Positions 12,451-23,298 of a stretch of 64,000 nt of DNA are shown here, in pieces. The stretch spans positions 42,745,001-42,809,000 of the forward strand of contig NC_092523.1 in the NCBI RefSeq assembly GCF_037038585.1. The letters run 5' to 3'. This DNA comes from Patagioenas fasciata. Its lineage: Eukaryota; Chordata; Aves; Columbiformes; Columbidae. Position 1 is the first letter of the stretch, and each line of letters starts with the position of its first letter. Position numbers and translations under genes: made by a program. The notes beneath the pieces were generated by a model that did no database searches, was not told where the DNA came from, and worked only from the letters and a program-made list of their open reading frames with translations.

Positions 12451-13880
12451 CAGCATTTGGAAAACAACTGCTGGACCTCTGGTGGGAACATGAGGTAATG
12501 TAATATCCGGACTGATTTGTACAGATGACTCTTCTTCAATCATCTTTCACACTTTGAAATAGAAGTTAAGATGGAAGGATGAGCTCTGCATACACTCCAA
12601 ACCTGTTACAACTGGACACTCTGCCTCTCAGTTCTGGAGCTTCAAGGATTTTTAATTCCTAATAGGTTAAAGTTGGACCTGAGGTAATGGTTCAACTTTG
12701 TTCAGTTGTTGCCATCATTTTGTACTGCTGTAACCTTTAAGCTTCAAACTACCAAAGTATTTTATATTTCTAGAACACACATTTGTTCTCTAAAAAATTC
12801 TGACTTCACAAAGGATGTATTTTGAGTTTCTAGTGCTGAAGCTGAGATTAGATATATTCTGTCACTGATTCCCATTACTTCTTATGTTAGAGGTGGTGTA
12901 CTTCAATAATCCTATACAACATAGATACCTGCTTTCTAGATCAGTCTGCTTTTGTACTTTGTCAAGAAAAGGAATTAAACTGTTGTCTGTGCCAGTGGGA
13001 AAATTTAGCATCTAATTTAGGATTAAAAAAAAAAAAAAGCAGTGGGTGTCCTAGAATGGCAAATCTTACATATGTGTGTGGTACAAAACAGTGTCATGAT
13101 AAGCAATTTGAGCAGTTTTTCAGAATTCCGGTTTAAAAACCTGTAAGAGGGATATCTAAGGCTGATGACTTTCTCATTACTTGAGTCTGGCTGGTAATCA
13201 AAGATTTCTACTCTGCCAACTGAACTAACTGAATGGGTTTAAAGATGCATCAGTTACATACATCCTTGCTCCTTACTTTGACCCTTAAAATGTCAGCATC
13301 TTGATTCAAAAGCTAAAATGGTGTATGTGGGAAGGTGAAAAGCAGCAGAAGACAGAAAAGTCGTCTAAAAGTCTGAGAAACAATAGTTCTAGGTTCTATC
13401 TCATGGATTTATTGGGAAGGCTGGTGAAAGAACCATTCTGTTCCAGGTACTACTTTTGTCTACCAGTGTAGACCAAGAATTATTTTAGAACCCAATACCT
13501 CTGTGGGGAGATGGGTGATCACTAATCAAAACTGAGAGGAAGGCTCTCATCAGGAGTAGTCTTGTGGTTCAATATAAGAAAAAAAAAATTCCACCTTACT
13601 GTCTTACTTTGGTACTAGGGCACAACTTCAGAAATAACTAAACTGTTCAGTGTGCAACAAACACAGGAAGGAAGATAAACATTGGAGGTTTTGCTGCTAT
13701 CAACACTAGACTGTTCTCATTAACTGTTTGTGGAAAATGCATCCAAGGTTTTATAGTATAAATGTAATGAATACAAATGTTTTTGGTTTTAGAACTCAGG
13801 TTTTGATGTGATTGTGTATATGAATTTATATAATTTCTATGAAAAGCAGTAAAATGTGACTGAAGTTCATGCACAATAAA
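12451..13880 (+). other. TMEM192: TMEM192 3' UTR
   Basis: This untranslated region runs from the TAA at 12,448 to the first AATAAA downstream. It is A+T-rich, without a conserved frame. Short A tracts occur at 13,023-13,037 and 13,581-13,589. The extent is inferred from the poly(A) signal; longer forms using later signals are possible. Confidence 0.6.
13875..13880 (+). terminator. Probable TMEM192 polyadenylation signal AATAAA
   Basis: This is the first canonical AATAAA after the TMEM192 stop codon, about 1.4 kb downstream. A GT-rich stretch (acaagtgtgaattctgtc) follows 17-35 nt later, as expected for a downstream element. Further AATAAA hexamers occur at about 15,535, 15,951, 17,400 and 17,952 and could serve longer transcripts. 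Confidence 0.55.
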
Positions 13881-13899
13881 TGCAACTGAGGACAAGTGT

Positions 13900-16217
13900 G
13901 AATTCTGTCATTTCTAAGCTCGTGCAGCTGGTGCAGCTTGTTGCAACAGGCAATCTGTTCAGATTTTCTGTTTTCCTGGAGTTCTCACAGCACAGTTTTG
14001 GTGACAAGGATAGCTGTTTACTTGTTTTGAAGCTTTAGGCTTAGTTCTATTCTCTTTCCTGGGTAACACTTCAATTGCACTTCAGACCTTCCCTGCTACT
14101 CCTGTTTCTCTCCAACACAGAGGAATAGGCTGTGCAGTGTAGCAGAACAACTTTACTGTATTTTTGAGGGTATTGCTCATACTTCTCTCATCTCATTCAA
14201 GACTGCTTGAAGTAAAACTTGGAAAGCAATACTGCTGGTTAATCCATGGAATGGGAAAAGTGTGGGTTCTATCTCCTACCCTTTGTAATTCAGAGCTCTT
14301 CATAAGTACACAAATTATTAACAACTTTAAACAATCATCCCTCATTTTTATATCTGTATGATACACCCACCCTATCGTGATTAAGCTTCTGAAAACAAAC
14401 AAACAAAAACAAAATAACAAACTTTTAATGCTTGTACAGGCTCCAAATAGATGCAGAGTCCTCGTTTTTCTAGCTATGCTCATCTTGTTTATCTTAACTT
14501 TAGCCTCCACCAGAGTAGGGTTTGGTGTTGTGGTGACTGATACCATCTGACCAGCTTTGGAGCAGCTTGGGATCTGTCACCAACAGCACAGCCTGGTAAC
14601 CACCCCTGCAGCCTCACAACTAGAGGCAAGTTTCAGGAAAAGAAGAATCACTCAGTGAACGTGGTGGTTTGCACGTGCTCTGCTGCAAACCATCGGAGTC
14701 CTCCTTAGGCATGCTCTGGCAAACCTGCATGTAGGTGAATGCATGTGAGTCTGAAGAGCTGAAGAAATTAGTGATGTTCTTCATGTAATTATAGCTGCTG
14801 AAATGCATAAATATTTGTAGGCCTGTGGTCTTAACTTGGTAAAATATAGCAGATTGCAACCGGGGCAGCAAGAAGACAAACTGAATAAGAATGATTTTAT
14901 TTTTTGTACCCCAGTAGCTTTTTGTTTCTGTAGAAAAACAATGTACACTTTTTCTGGTTTGGGAAAACAAGTACTTCAGACTACCTAAGAAACATAAAAG
15001 ATTCAGGGCTGCCCAAAAAATGTTTGCACTGGGATTTTTAATTCTAATTAAAATAATTTCTAGATGTAATGCTGAAATGTGATAAATATTTTGTACACAT
15101 GAAAGAAAAGACATTGTGATCATCTCTTACAAAAGCACATCATGTTCAAGGGGAAAAACTCTTAGTTGGTAGTTGTGTTTTCTGTTTCTGAGTTGCTCAT
15201 AGAGGAAGCTCTATGTAAATGCTTCAGTATTTCACCTCAAAAAGGAAATCCTTGGTTGCAAACAATTTTAACAGGATTTTCATGTGTTAAGGTTCTAAAC
15301 AAATATGCAGTTAAGCCTGCTTGCAGTCATTCTTAATCTAAAAAAGAAAGTATCAGTGACCAAAGGTGCTTGGGCAGACAACAGTCTGACCTTGAGGTAA
15401 CTCAAGAGATACAAAAAAGCATCCTTGTTATTTGAATGAGTTTGGTTTTTAGGCATTATTGCTAACTAAAGACATAGATTGCACTGCTTGTGCAGTTGGA
15501 GTGTTTCCTACTTCGGACAAATATTTTGCAGAAAAATAAAAACCGTGGACAGGAGTGAGAGATCAGTATGCTAATTGTAATCGTCTGATGATAGTCAAAC
15601 ATTTGAAACTTATTTACCATACTAATGCTTCTCCTGATTGATGTTGGTATAAATCTTATGTGACCCTTAACAAAATTTGGCCTTGCATGTACAGATACTG
15701 AGATATTTATAGTATATGTATGTTGTGTAAAGGCAATATTTCCAGTCTTTATTCTTCTATAATTTCCTTTCTTCCATACTGTAAAGGGAAGAGGTGAATT
15801 GTTTATTATCCTTTGGGAACACACTAAGCTGCTGTTTCTCACCGTAGCCTTACATTTACCTCTATTTCCTGTTGACCGGCTGTTACATCATTTTATATTT
15901 CACTCTAAAATAGACAAATAATTTCAAAGATTTAATTAAACTGACTTTCAAATAAAATTTAAAACTTTTGTAGCTCTACAAGACAAAAACTTAATTTTAA
16001 ATTTCAAAAACTTGCATTTTAGCTTTCACAGTTTAAGGTCTGAGTTTACCTTTGGATCAAGTATTTTGTTAATTGCATCCATGCAAACATCAATTCTGAC
16101 TTTCAATACACAGCAATTTGTACTTGTATATACTGCTTTTATATGTATGCTCATACATGCATATGGAGAGTTCAGTCAATTCAGCTGTTGTAGCACAGTG
16201 TCCAAAGGCTTTGTTTT

Positions 16218-16253
<36 letters not shown>

Positions 16254-18320
16254 AAATGTTCCCATGCCAAACTGTTTTTACCAGATGAAGCTTATGTTGT
16301 GCAAATCAAATAGGTAATTTCAACAGTCAAAAGCAAGTCCAGCTCAGCTGAAAACAAGGTAATTTGAAGCCCTGCCCTCACTGAAGTTAGATGCCAATAT
16401 AGTGCTGTGCTGTAGTAGCATCTTTAATTCTGTTGTGCAAGACCGTCTAGCACTTAAATTTATCTATGGTATCCAACCTTTAATGGGAGAAGTTGGCACA
16501 TATTTCAGCTTCTGCTATGCTTCACACTGCTTCTGACCTTGGTTTTTTTCCCTGAAATAAGGACATTTTCTTTAGTTTGTGAGAGCATTCAGATTTCAAC
16601 ATTTAACATTCTGAGATAATTAAAAATTTTGCTTGTTCTGTCTGGGCATGGAGACAATGCATGATCTGGGTTCTGAAATAATCAAGTATCAAGATGTCAT
16701 GACAGAGTGTGCTGTGATTACACCAACTGGTACTTTTAAATGAAGTTTTTTCTATATGGCTTTTATCAGACTTTTGTGTTTTTAGAAAAACAGAGAATGT
16801 GAGGAATATGGTTACGTGAATAACTACTATTTATTTGTGCCAGAAATTCCATCTGAATCCACATGGAAACAGGACAAACTCTCCATTTTTTTTAGATACC
16901 CTACCTTTGACAACTGAAGAATATAAATTTTGACAAGTGTACAAAATTTATTTAAAATGAGATGTTATTTGAAGTGCATACTATCTTTTTATGAAATATA
17001 CAGTCAACAAGCCAGTTTATAAACATATCCATCAAAGATCACAATCAATGCCTTTTTCAAGAAGATTTTATGGTATCAGCATGTATAAGACGAGACATTT
17101 ACAATAATTTTGTAGACTGACAAAGGGCTTCGTAGGACACTTTGGTATTTACTTTTACATCTGTAAAGGAAGATGCATATATATAGCTCTCTGATAGATA
17201 ACATGTTTTTCTTATTATTTTATCAAAGTTAATTGAATAATTATGATTATATAAAATACCCAGTGCCACACTAAATCCATATATTCATTTATAAGGCATA
17301 ACTGTTAAACAGTTACTCTTCACCTTTCTTGCTTTCCCATATTCTTTACCTGTCCTTCTAAACATACATAGGCATGGATGCATGTGAAAGCTAGGTTAAA
17401 TAAATACTTAAGAAATAAAGTCAGTGGTAGCATGCCTCTGATTTTGGAAAAGGCTTTTTCAAAACTTTTAAAGGTTCACCTCCAGGGTTGGTTTTTTTTT
17501 TTTTGTAGGTATAGTCAAGTTTGACCATCTTTTTATATCCCATCTGGGATGGGATTTTATTTTTCTACATGGAGAAATTTGAAACTCCTGTTAAGCTCTG
17601 CCAGTATGAATCTGATTAAGGTTTTAAGTTCTTAGAGATGAGGGGCTACATACAGACACTGATTAAAAAGTTTTTGATTACTGTTCTTTCACTTATTCAA
17701 AACTGCGTGCGGCAAGAAAAAATACTGGATTTAAACTATGACACTGCTGATATTCCCTCAACTTCATACAATTTACAGAAAATTTGATATTTCAAGACTA
17801 GTACGATTACTTAAAAATCTGGGTATGACTTACTTTCAGGTTTGTTTTCATTCTGCTAATGAAAGGGCTACCATGTTTTCCTTAAGTGTAGGTTTGTAAT
17901 TTCTGCTGATATAAAAAGATGTGAAACGTGTATTTTCAAAAACAAAATGTAAAATAAAAGCTCAATGTATTCTTGACCTCCAGTGCTGAAAAGAACATCC
18001 TATTTTCTGTTTGAAGTTCTCATTCATTGTAGTGCTGTGTTCCAAATATCCCATTCATTTTAATTACAGGAACAGAGTACTACGCAACACTGGGGTTGAC
18101 CAAACAAAGGTTTATTTTCAATGGTCTATTTTTGTGCTCTATTTATAATACTGTAGTGGGTATTTTAGGAAAACTACTATTAAGCAAATAGTTCTCTAGT
18201 ACTGAATTTTCAAGTATGTTTAGCCGTCTGGTTTGGCAGCTCAGTTTAAGAAAACAAACGACAGGCTTCGCAGTAACAGCTCATTAGACAGGAGGATGGG
18301 CTTGACCTTAAGGCCTGACT
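13900..18320. other. Intergenic DNA between convergent TMEM192 and APELA (left part)
   Basis: This is A+T-rich non-coding DNA. It includes a minus-strand open frame of 167 codons at 14,620-15,123 and one of 126 codons at 15,462-15,842; neither has recognisable domains or splice support. A TA microsatellite lies at 16,216-16,253. Several AATAAA hexamers could serve extended TMEM192 3' ends. Confidence 0.7.
16216..16253. repeat. (TA)n microsatellite
   Basis: An alternating TA tract is interrupted once by TG (atatgtatat). It is perfectly self-complementary over most of its length and therefore likely polymorphic. Confidence 0.9.
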
Positions 18321-18324
18321 TGAA

Positions 18325-18460
18325 AGATCTGAGTTATCAGTTTTACATGACCCTTGGCTAATCCCTTATCTCTCTACTTCAATTCTCTATCTATAGAATG
18401 AGAGATAACACTCTCTTTGCTTTCTTATATTGTAAACTCTTGCTATGCTTATGGTACAGT
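18325..18460 (+). repeat. Ancient MIR/CORE-like SINE remnant, sense
   Basis: The order of blocks follows the tRNA-derived MIR-type consensus: a tgacccttggctaatccctt block, a block like the 'tctctgtgcctcagttt' consensus, a block like 'tcatctgtaaaatgagagata', and a downstream ttgtaaactctt block. Many substitutions are present, as expected for an old insertion. The family label is by recall only. Confidence 0.45.
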
Positions 18461-18642
18461 AAGCCAGGTGGACCACTAGTGTGGTGCTGATTTTGGTGCT
18501 ATTACAGTAATAAATTCTATATTATTAAGGTAATTCTGTAAAGCTGTAATGTTAGGTGTTAAAACATGTATGTATACAGTATTAATATGTAAAAGTATAG
18601 ACAAAAAATGGACTTTGTAGTTCTGTGCTGGAGTTTGACATT

Positions 18643-19038
18643 AATTTATTCTAACTACTGCCCTGCATACAGCCTGAATCAAGTAGTCAACAGCAGGTCC
18701 GGTTTCTCTCAGTCCGAACAGTACAGGCCATTAAGAGTGCCCTTGGACAGATCCTTAATAATGCCATGGGAAATCCATCTCTAGGCACCTGGTGTTTGGT
18801 TTGGTCTTTAACTTTCACTGGTCTTTATGAGAGCCAAAGAATGTATAGGGAATGTTTCAACCAGATGAATTTCATGTACATCCTCCCACCGCCACCATCC
18901 ATTTCTTCTCTCCCTTCCCAGGGTGTGAGCCAGGGCCCTTTGCTCCAGGTCTCGCAGAATGTGGCAGACAGGGCTGCTGAGGGTGGGACTGCAGTGGCTC
19001 TATCAGGTCAGCAGTTCTTGATCTGGACTTGTGGTTAA
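18643..19038 (+). CDS. Unassigned coding-like open frame / possible exon
   Basis: An open frame runs from just after a TAA near 18,642 to the TAG-free stop at 19,036-19,038, about 131 codons, with the first ATG at 18,766. A plausible acceptor (tgccctgcatacag) precedes 18,675. Another strong acceptor (tctctcccttcccag) ends at 18,922, with a CAG|GTCAGC donor at 19,004-19,006. The translated text is less hydrophobic and more Q/S/G/A-rich than random A+T-rich DNA (for example SSSQQQVRFLSVRTVQAIK, SQGPLLQVSQNVADRAAEGG). I recognise no family. It could be an exon of an unannotated gene, part of a non-coding RNA, or chance. No downstream or upstream partner exon was found. Confidence 0.2.
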
Positions 19039-19143
19039 ATATCGGTTTAATTGTTGCTCCTTTAAAACACTGAAAAGCCCATTATGAAACTGCTGGGGGA
19101 AAAAAGGAGAGAAATAACCATTAAGGAGAGATTTAGAGGTCTA

Positions 19144-19184
19144 ATGTATTATAAAAGATATAATCTTTTATTTATCTAATACAT
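19144..19184. repeat. Short inverted repeat / hairpin
   Basis: Arms atgtatt+ataaaagat and atcttttat+aatacat pair over 16 bp, with a 3-nt loop and a 6-nt bulge on the right arm. It is A+T-rich, so weak as RNA. It may be a remnant of a small inverted-repeat element or chance. Confidence 0.5.
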
Positions 19185-20760
19185 GGTTGAACTTTTGGAA
19201 AATGTTTCTTAATTTGGAAATTTTAGCTTAAAAGGTTAAAAAAAATCAAAAAGCCAAAAGCAAGAAGGCCTCTAATATTAGATTTTCTTCCATTTTTTTA
19301 TCCCATGTTTTGCCTATGTAACTGATTAAAAATCAAATTCAATGCTCTCATCATTTCAAGCACTGTTGTGAAAAAGAGAGGCTGCTATGCTCATCCCAGT
19401 TTCCAACCACCTGTTGAAATTCAAGCTTAAGAGTCCATCCTGTTTGCATCTGCAAATAGCTTTATCCATATGTACAACTCCATTGAGATCAATAAGATTA
19501 CTCACTTTGAGTTAAGTTACCCAGGCATGTAAATATTTGCTGAATTAGGACTAAAACTGGAAGGGAATGTAAACGTAGATGGTAAATCCTACTTAAGATA
19601 AAGGAGCTGAGCACCCACAATGATGACTGGAGTTAACAGAGTTGGTTCAGGTGCCTGTCACCCCTTATTCCCCAGTCAAGCTTTCTGGATTTCTAAACAG
19701 CTTTATAAAGCAGAATTATCTTTAACTAAATGTCTACAAGATGAATACATACTATGATTTGATAAGTACGCTGTTTGGCTTCATCATTGACTTTTGTTAT
19801 AATGAATCAGCTCCCCAAAGAAAAGGAGATAACGCTGAAAACAGCTTTATCTTGATACTATGTAGTGTGAGTGCCTATGCATCATGCAGCTACTGCAGTC
19901 TCAAGCAAAATGCATTATGTACTGTTTCAGAGCATGTTAGAGAAAACGTAACTGTTTTCTGCACAGTCTCCAAATTATGGAAGCTTAACTGGAGAAAATG
20001 GAGTAAATTTACTTTTCTTAGGAAGTGAAGCAAGCCATTCAAAAGTCATTCAAGAAGTCTCTAGACCTAAATTCCACTGTCCCTGTCATTCAGTCTCTGC
20101 ATGTGGAGTGAATTGATCTGATTGCTTATCTCTTTAGGTTTATGCTTAAACTGATGAGGGAATCTCATTTAATCTCTCTTTTTGAAATGAATGAAGTGAG
20201 GAGACAGAGCATTCAGTAGTAAAGCATCCTTCTGGCATGTACCTTTTTCTACTTGAAGCTCAATTCTGTCACTCAGTATGCAGCCCATCTGAGATTAAAT
20301 TTAAGATATGGTAATCTTTTTTTTTCAGCCTCACAAAGTTGCCAGTTTACCATCCCATATGCACATTCTACATGTTTATAGGCCAGTACTATATAGTGGA
20401 ATGGTACCTTTTTGCATGGCTGGTTTGGGAGTGGTGTACACTTTTTTCACCCAGACGAGATTCTTGGTATAGAGTTGTTAAAAGGTTGACTTTGGTCTCT
20501 TTTTTACTGTTAACTGCTTAGTAAATTGAAACATCTTGGGTTTTGCCATCATTTGTTTATGATGCTCTCATGCCTGGGGCTACATTATTTTAATATATAA
20601 TGAGTTTAGAAGATGCAAAACTCCTGACTGCATGTTTTATTCATTCTTAAATTGCAGGAGCGCCTTGGTTTCCTTTTGAAGCCTACCCTATTTACATATG
20701 CTACCTGTGTGCTTCTGCAGGCACTCAGTATTTGAATGTATATGCCCTCATCAGCTATAA
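19185..20760. other. Intergenic DNA / possible APELA 3' UTR end
   Basis: No gene was recognised. The right end (from about 20,636 upward) may be APELA 3' UTR. ORFs of 95 codons (19,741) and 60 codons (20,339) lack coding signatures. Confidence 0.5.
20589..20641 (-). terminator. Candidate APELA polyadenylation signals (minus strand)
   Basis: On the minus strand AATAAA occurs at 20,641-20,636 and ATTAAA at 20,594-20,589. They are the first such hexamers after the APELA stop codon, about 0.8 kb downstream. Usage is inferred; a further 3' non-coding exon could move the true end. Confidence 0.35.
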
Positions 20761-20769
20761 AGCATTACT

Positions 20770-20912
20770 GTTTTGCACTTGTATAGCCTTGCATCCAAAG
20801 AGCTCAAAGTCTTTCGCTGTCAATGATTAAGAATTACAGTCCCCTTTGAAGTGGGTAAATGCTACTACCTTCGTGTTACTGACAGGCAGAGCGAGGTGAC
20901 TTTGCCCTGCAT
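20770..20912 (-). repeat. Ancient SINE-like remnant, antisense (MIR/CORE type)
   Basis: Successive blocks match the reverse complement of an old amniote tRNA-SINE type repeat: cacttgtatagc, catccaaagagctcaaagt, a cccctttgaagtgggtaaatgctactacc block (consensus-like 'cctgtgaggtaggtaaatattatta'), then gacaggcagagcgaggtgac and ttgccc. It lies immediately left of the CpG island. Confidence 0.5.
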
Positions 20913-21438
20913 CCAAAACGAAAGAAGTGTTAGCGCAGAAGTCCCGGAGCATCCTCTCCAGCTACCGCTTTGTGCCTCCTTCACATGCGCTACACTGTTT
21001 GCCCCGCAGCTTTGCCAATAGCTTTAAACGTTTGCAGGGCAGCAGTTAGCCCTATTTATAATAGCAGACCAGGGGATTTCCCACTCTGCCTCGGCAAACG
21101 CATTTGCGCGGGAGCGGTGGCCTGGGAGGGTAACGCGGAGGGGGCGGCGTGGCCTGAGCAAAGCCGGGCGCTCACCCGCGTCCCACTGTGCCTTGTTTTT
21201 CAAAACAAACCACCGGCGACCGGGTGAAATCACACCTGCGGTTTGATTTGCTTTGTCAAATACCTCTTAAACTCTTCCGAAACGCAGGTGTACGTTAGGA
21301 AAAGTGCTTATCGCGGGGAGCGCTCCCCACCGCAGCCCGCTCCGCAGAAACCGTGCACGGAGGCGGCGGCAGCTGCCCCCTCCTGCCGTGCGTTGTACCC
21401 GTGCGGCGTGGATTACCTGGCCCCCGTCCCGCCGGGGC

Positions 21439-21527
21439 TCAGGGGAAGGGCACCCTGGAGTGGAGCGGCACACAGCGCCGGTGGGAGCAGCCGTGCCGGT
21501 GGAGCTTCCTGCGCAGGGCCAGGTTGG
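21439..21527 (-). CDS. APELA: APELA coding exon 2 (mature peptide)
   Basis: Read on the minus strand after a long pyrimidine tract and cggcag acceptor (21,529-21,528). It encodes (A)NLALRRKLHRH, then GCSHRRC, then VPLHSRVPFP and TGA at 21,441-21,439. The last seven residues HSRVPFP match the vertebrate family. It has no internal ATG and is too short for ordinary ORF detection. Confidence 0.95.
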
Positions 21528-22068
21528 CTGCCGAGAGAAGAGGGGAGGGAGGCAGGCAGGCAGGGCGTGAGGGGGAGGTCGCTGGCAATGTGTCCCCGTT
21601 AGTCGCGGCGCGGGGGCTAGCGGTCCTGCTCCCCCCGGAACGGGCAGGGGCGGCCCTGGCTCCGCCGCTCCCCGGCGTCTACCGCTGCCGTCCGCCGCGC
21701 GCGCAACAGCTCCCTACCTTGAGCCTTATTCTGACCCTCCCAAAGTTGCCAGACTCCTGAGATACCTGATGTATGATCCCACGCTGCCGCTATACGCAGA
21801 GATGAAGAGCATACAAACCCAGGCTGCAAAAACCCTCCGTAAAACGCGTGGCCGCGGAAGCCAGGCAGATAGGAACCCGGCCGGAGGGCAAAAACCGCGT
21901 GTCGGATGCGGTCTGAGAAACCCGCCGGCGGTGTCCGGGGCAGGCGCGACACCCCCCCACGGCACACGCAGTCCTGGTGCGGCACCGCTTACCTGGCCTC
22001 TGCCCGGCGGCGGGGAGGAGGCTCGCCAGGAGCAGAAACACGATACAGAGGAGCAGTCGGAGTCTCAT
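21439..22068 (-). CDS. APELA: APELA (ELABELA/Toddler), apelin receptor early endogenous ligand, complete
   Basis: APELA is a secreted peptide hormone that signals through the apelin receptor (APLNR/APJ) in mesendoderm migration, heart and vessel development and placenta. Two coding exons, 22068-21993 (76 nt) and 21527-21439 (89 nt), join in phase 1 across a 465-bp GT-AG intron. They give 54 residues plus TGA, the same length as human. Residues 1-22 form a signal peptide (MRLRLLLCIVFLLLASLL, then PAAG). The mature part starts QRP, contains the dibasic LRRKL processing region and two cysteines, and ends with the hallmark CVPLHSRVPFP. Start context is gacATGa. Two core positions differ from human: HGC instead of HNC, and CVP instead of CMP. 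The gene lies within a CpG island and converges on TMEM192, the same relative orientation as in human. Confidence 0.95.
21993..22068 (-). CDS. APELA: APELA coding exon 1 (signal peptide)
   Basis: Read on the minus strand from ATG at 22068. It encodes 25 codons plus one base, ending GQRP-G at donor CAG|GTAAGC (21,993|21,992). The hydrophobic core LLLCIVFLLLASLLP is a classic signal sequence, and human ends this exon with the same GQRP residues. Confidence 0.94.
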
Positions 22069-22326
22069 GTCTGCAGTCAGCGTAGAGGCGCGCTCTGAAG
22101 GGAGCAGAGATGTATAAAGGCGAAGAAATGTACAGAACAGCGGCCCGCGTGGCTGTAAGGGGCCGGCAGCGCCGCAGGCAGCCCCCCCCGCCTGGCTCAC
22201 ATGCCAGTGACAAGCTGGGGAGCCCGCAGGCAGCGGCGTCTTCCAGCAAGGTTAATGATCAGGCAGGGGCAAGGTTCCTGGTTTGCTCTGCGGTCAGTGC
22301 CTCCGTGCCTCCCTTCTCCTTTTCCT

Positions 22327-22502
22327 TTTTTTTTTTTTTTTTTGGTGTCACTCCCCCTTATTTTCCATAAGCAAACAATGCAGGAATGAAAAGTCCGTGT
22401 AAACAGTAGCTGCAGTCAATGCGTTAGGGGCAAGGAGGCTTCTGAACAATGCAGCGACTTCACTTTAAATTCAGCCCGGACAGGAAAAAAAAAAAAAAAA
22501 AA
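22327..22502. repeat. Paired homopolymer runs (T17 and A19) about 140 bp apart
   Basis: A T run (22,327-22,343) and an A run (22,484-22,502) face each other about 140 bp apart upstream of APELA. They could be tails of unrelated retro-insertions or simple slippage tracts. No SINE body is recognisable between them. Confidence 0.5.
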
Positions 22503-23298
22503 ACAAAAACGTAAAACAAGGCCTGGTGTTCCCTCCCCCATTTGCAACTGTTTAAACTTTACATTGCCCATATTGGTGCCACATGCAGAAAGCAATGGCA
22601 GTGGCAGGAAGTGTGTGTGTCCCCCTCCCCTTTGTCCCCTCCTGATTGGGGGGGGGGCTGGGAAGCTCCCCCCAGCACAGCCCTCCTCGCAGCTCAAATA
22701 CTTTCTCTCTTCTCTAAACTAGCTGCGAAGTTGTGGCTATTCAAAGTGAAACTGGTAGCAGTTAAGGCTAATGGCTGTCTTTTGTACCGTCAAGTATTTT
22801 TAAAGGATCAGAATATTCTGGAATTGATTTGCGAGTTTTTTGGGGCTTTTGTGTGTGTGGTGGTTGGTTTTTTTTGTTTGTTTTTTTTTGTTTGTTTGGG
22901 TTTTTTTTAACCATGACGGGTAAACCAGAAGTATTACGTGATATAAATGTTACAACAGTGTCATTTTAGGGAAAGCAGCTTTGGCTAGGACGTTACGTTT
23001 GCATAGCCCATTATATTTTCACTAGATTACGGCGAGAGCTCGCTTCAGTAACCTACACTGAAAACAGCTGGTGTAATAAAAGTGCAGGTATGCAAGCCTG
23101 AAGAAAGACAAGCCCTGCGAAATGTCTTAGCAGCAGGGATGGTTTTGAAATCCAGTGAATTACTGGCATCAGTTAAAATTTGACTGGTCCTTTTCTTATT
23201 TTCAACCTGAACATTTTTGGGGATGGAATAGCACCTGGAAAGTAGGAAAATGAAAACTCGTCCCTTTTTGGAAGACATTTGTGTTTTAAAATAGCAGC

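Larger units (their letters stand above)
21060..22250. promoter_or_regulatory. CpG island covering APELA
   Basis: G+C and CpG density rise abruptly over this 1.2 kb compared with the A+T-rich flanks. It contains both coding exons and the whole intron of APELA and is therefore the likely promoter/5' region. A TATA-like gtataaagg lies on the + strand at 22,112-22,120, on the opposite strand to APELA, so divergent transcription is possible. Open frames on both strands here are by-products of few stop codons in G+C-rich DNA. Confidence 0.8.

Noticed and set aside
12267-12503. 78-codon ORF over TMEM192 exon 6
   Set aside because: It is in a different frame from the conserved EEIVEKQGD tail and starts in the intron.
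14620-15123. 167-codon minus-strand ORF, considered as an APELA or new gene exon
   Set aside because: A CxxMP motif near its end briefly suggested APELA, but the true APELA exon 2 was found at 21,439-21,527. No domain, splice or codon evidence supports this ORF.
15462-15842. RKHSNC in a minus-strand ORF, considered as the APELA KHNC motif
   Set aside because: Flanking residues do not match APELA and no HSRVPFP end follows.
21243-21760. Several plus-strand ORFs of 88-135 codons in the CpG island
   Set aside because: They overlap APELA exon 2 and its intron on the opposite strand. Their openness follows from high G+C, and they are R/G/P/A-rich with no family likeness.
21617-22249. Minus-strand ORFs of 122, 136 and 86 codons around APELA exon 1
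   Set aside because: The 136-codon ORF contains the APELA exon 1 frame but runs unspliced into the intron; the others are shadow frames. The spliced two-exon model with HSRVPFP at the end explains the locus.
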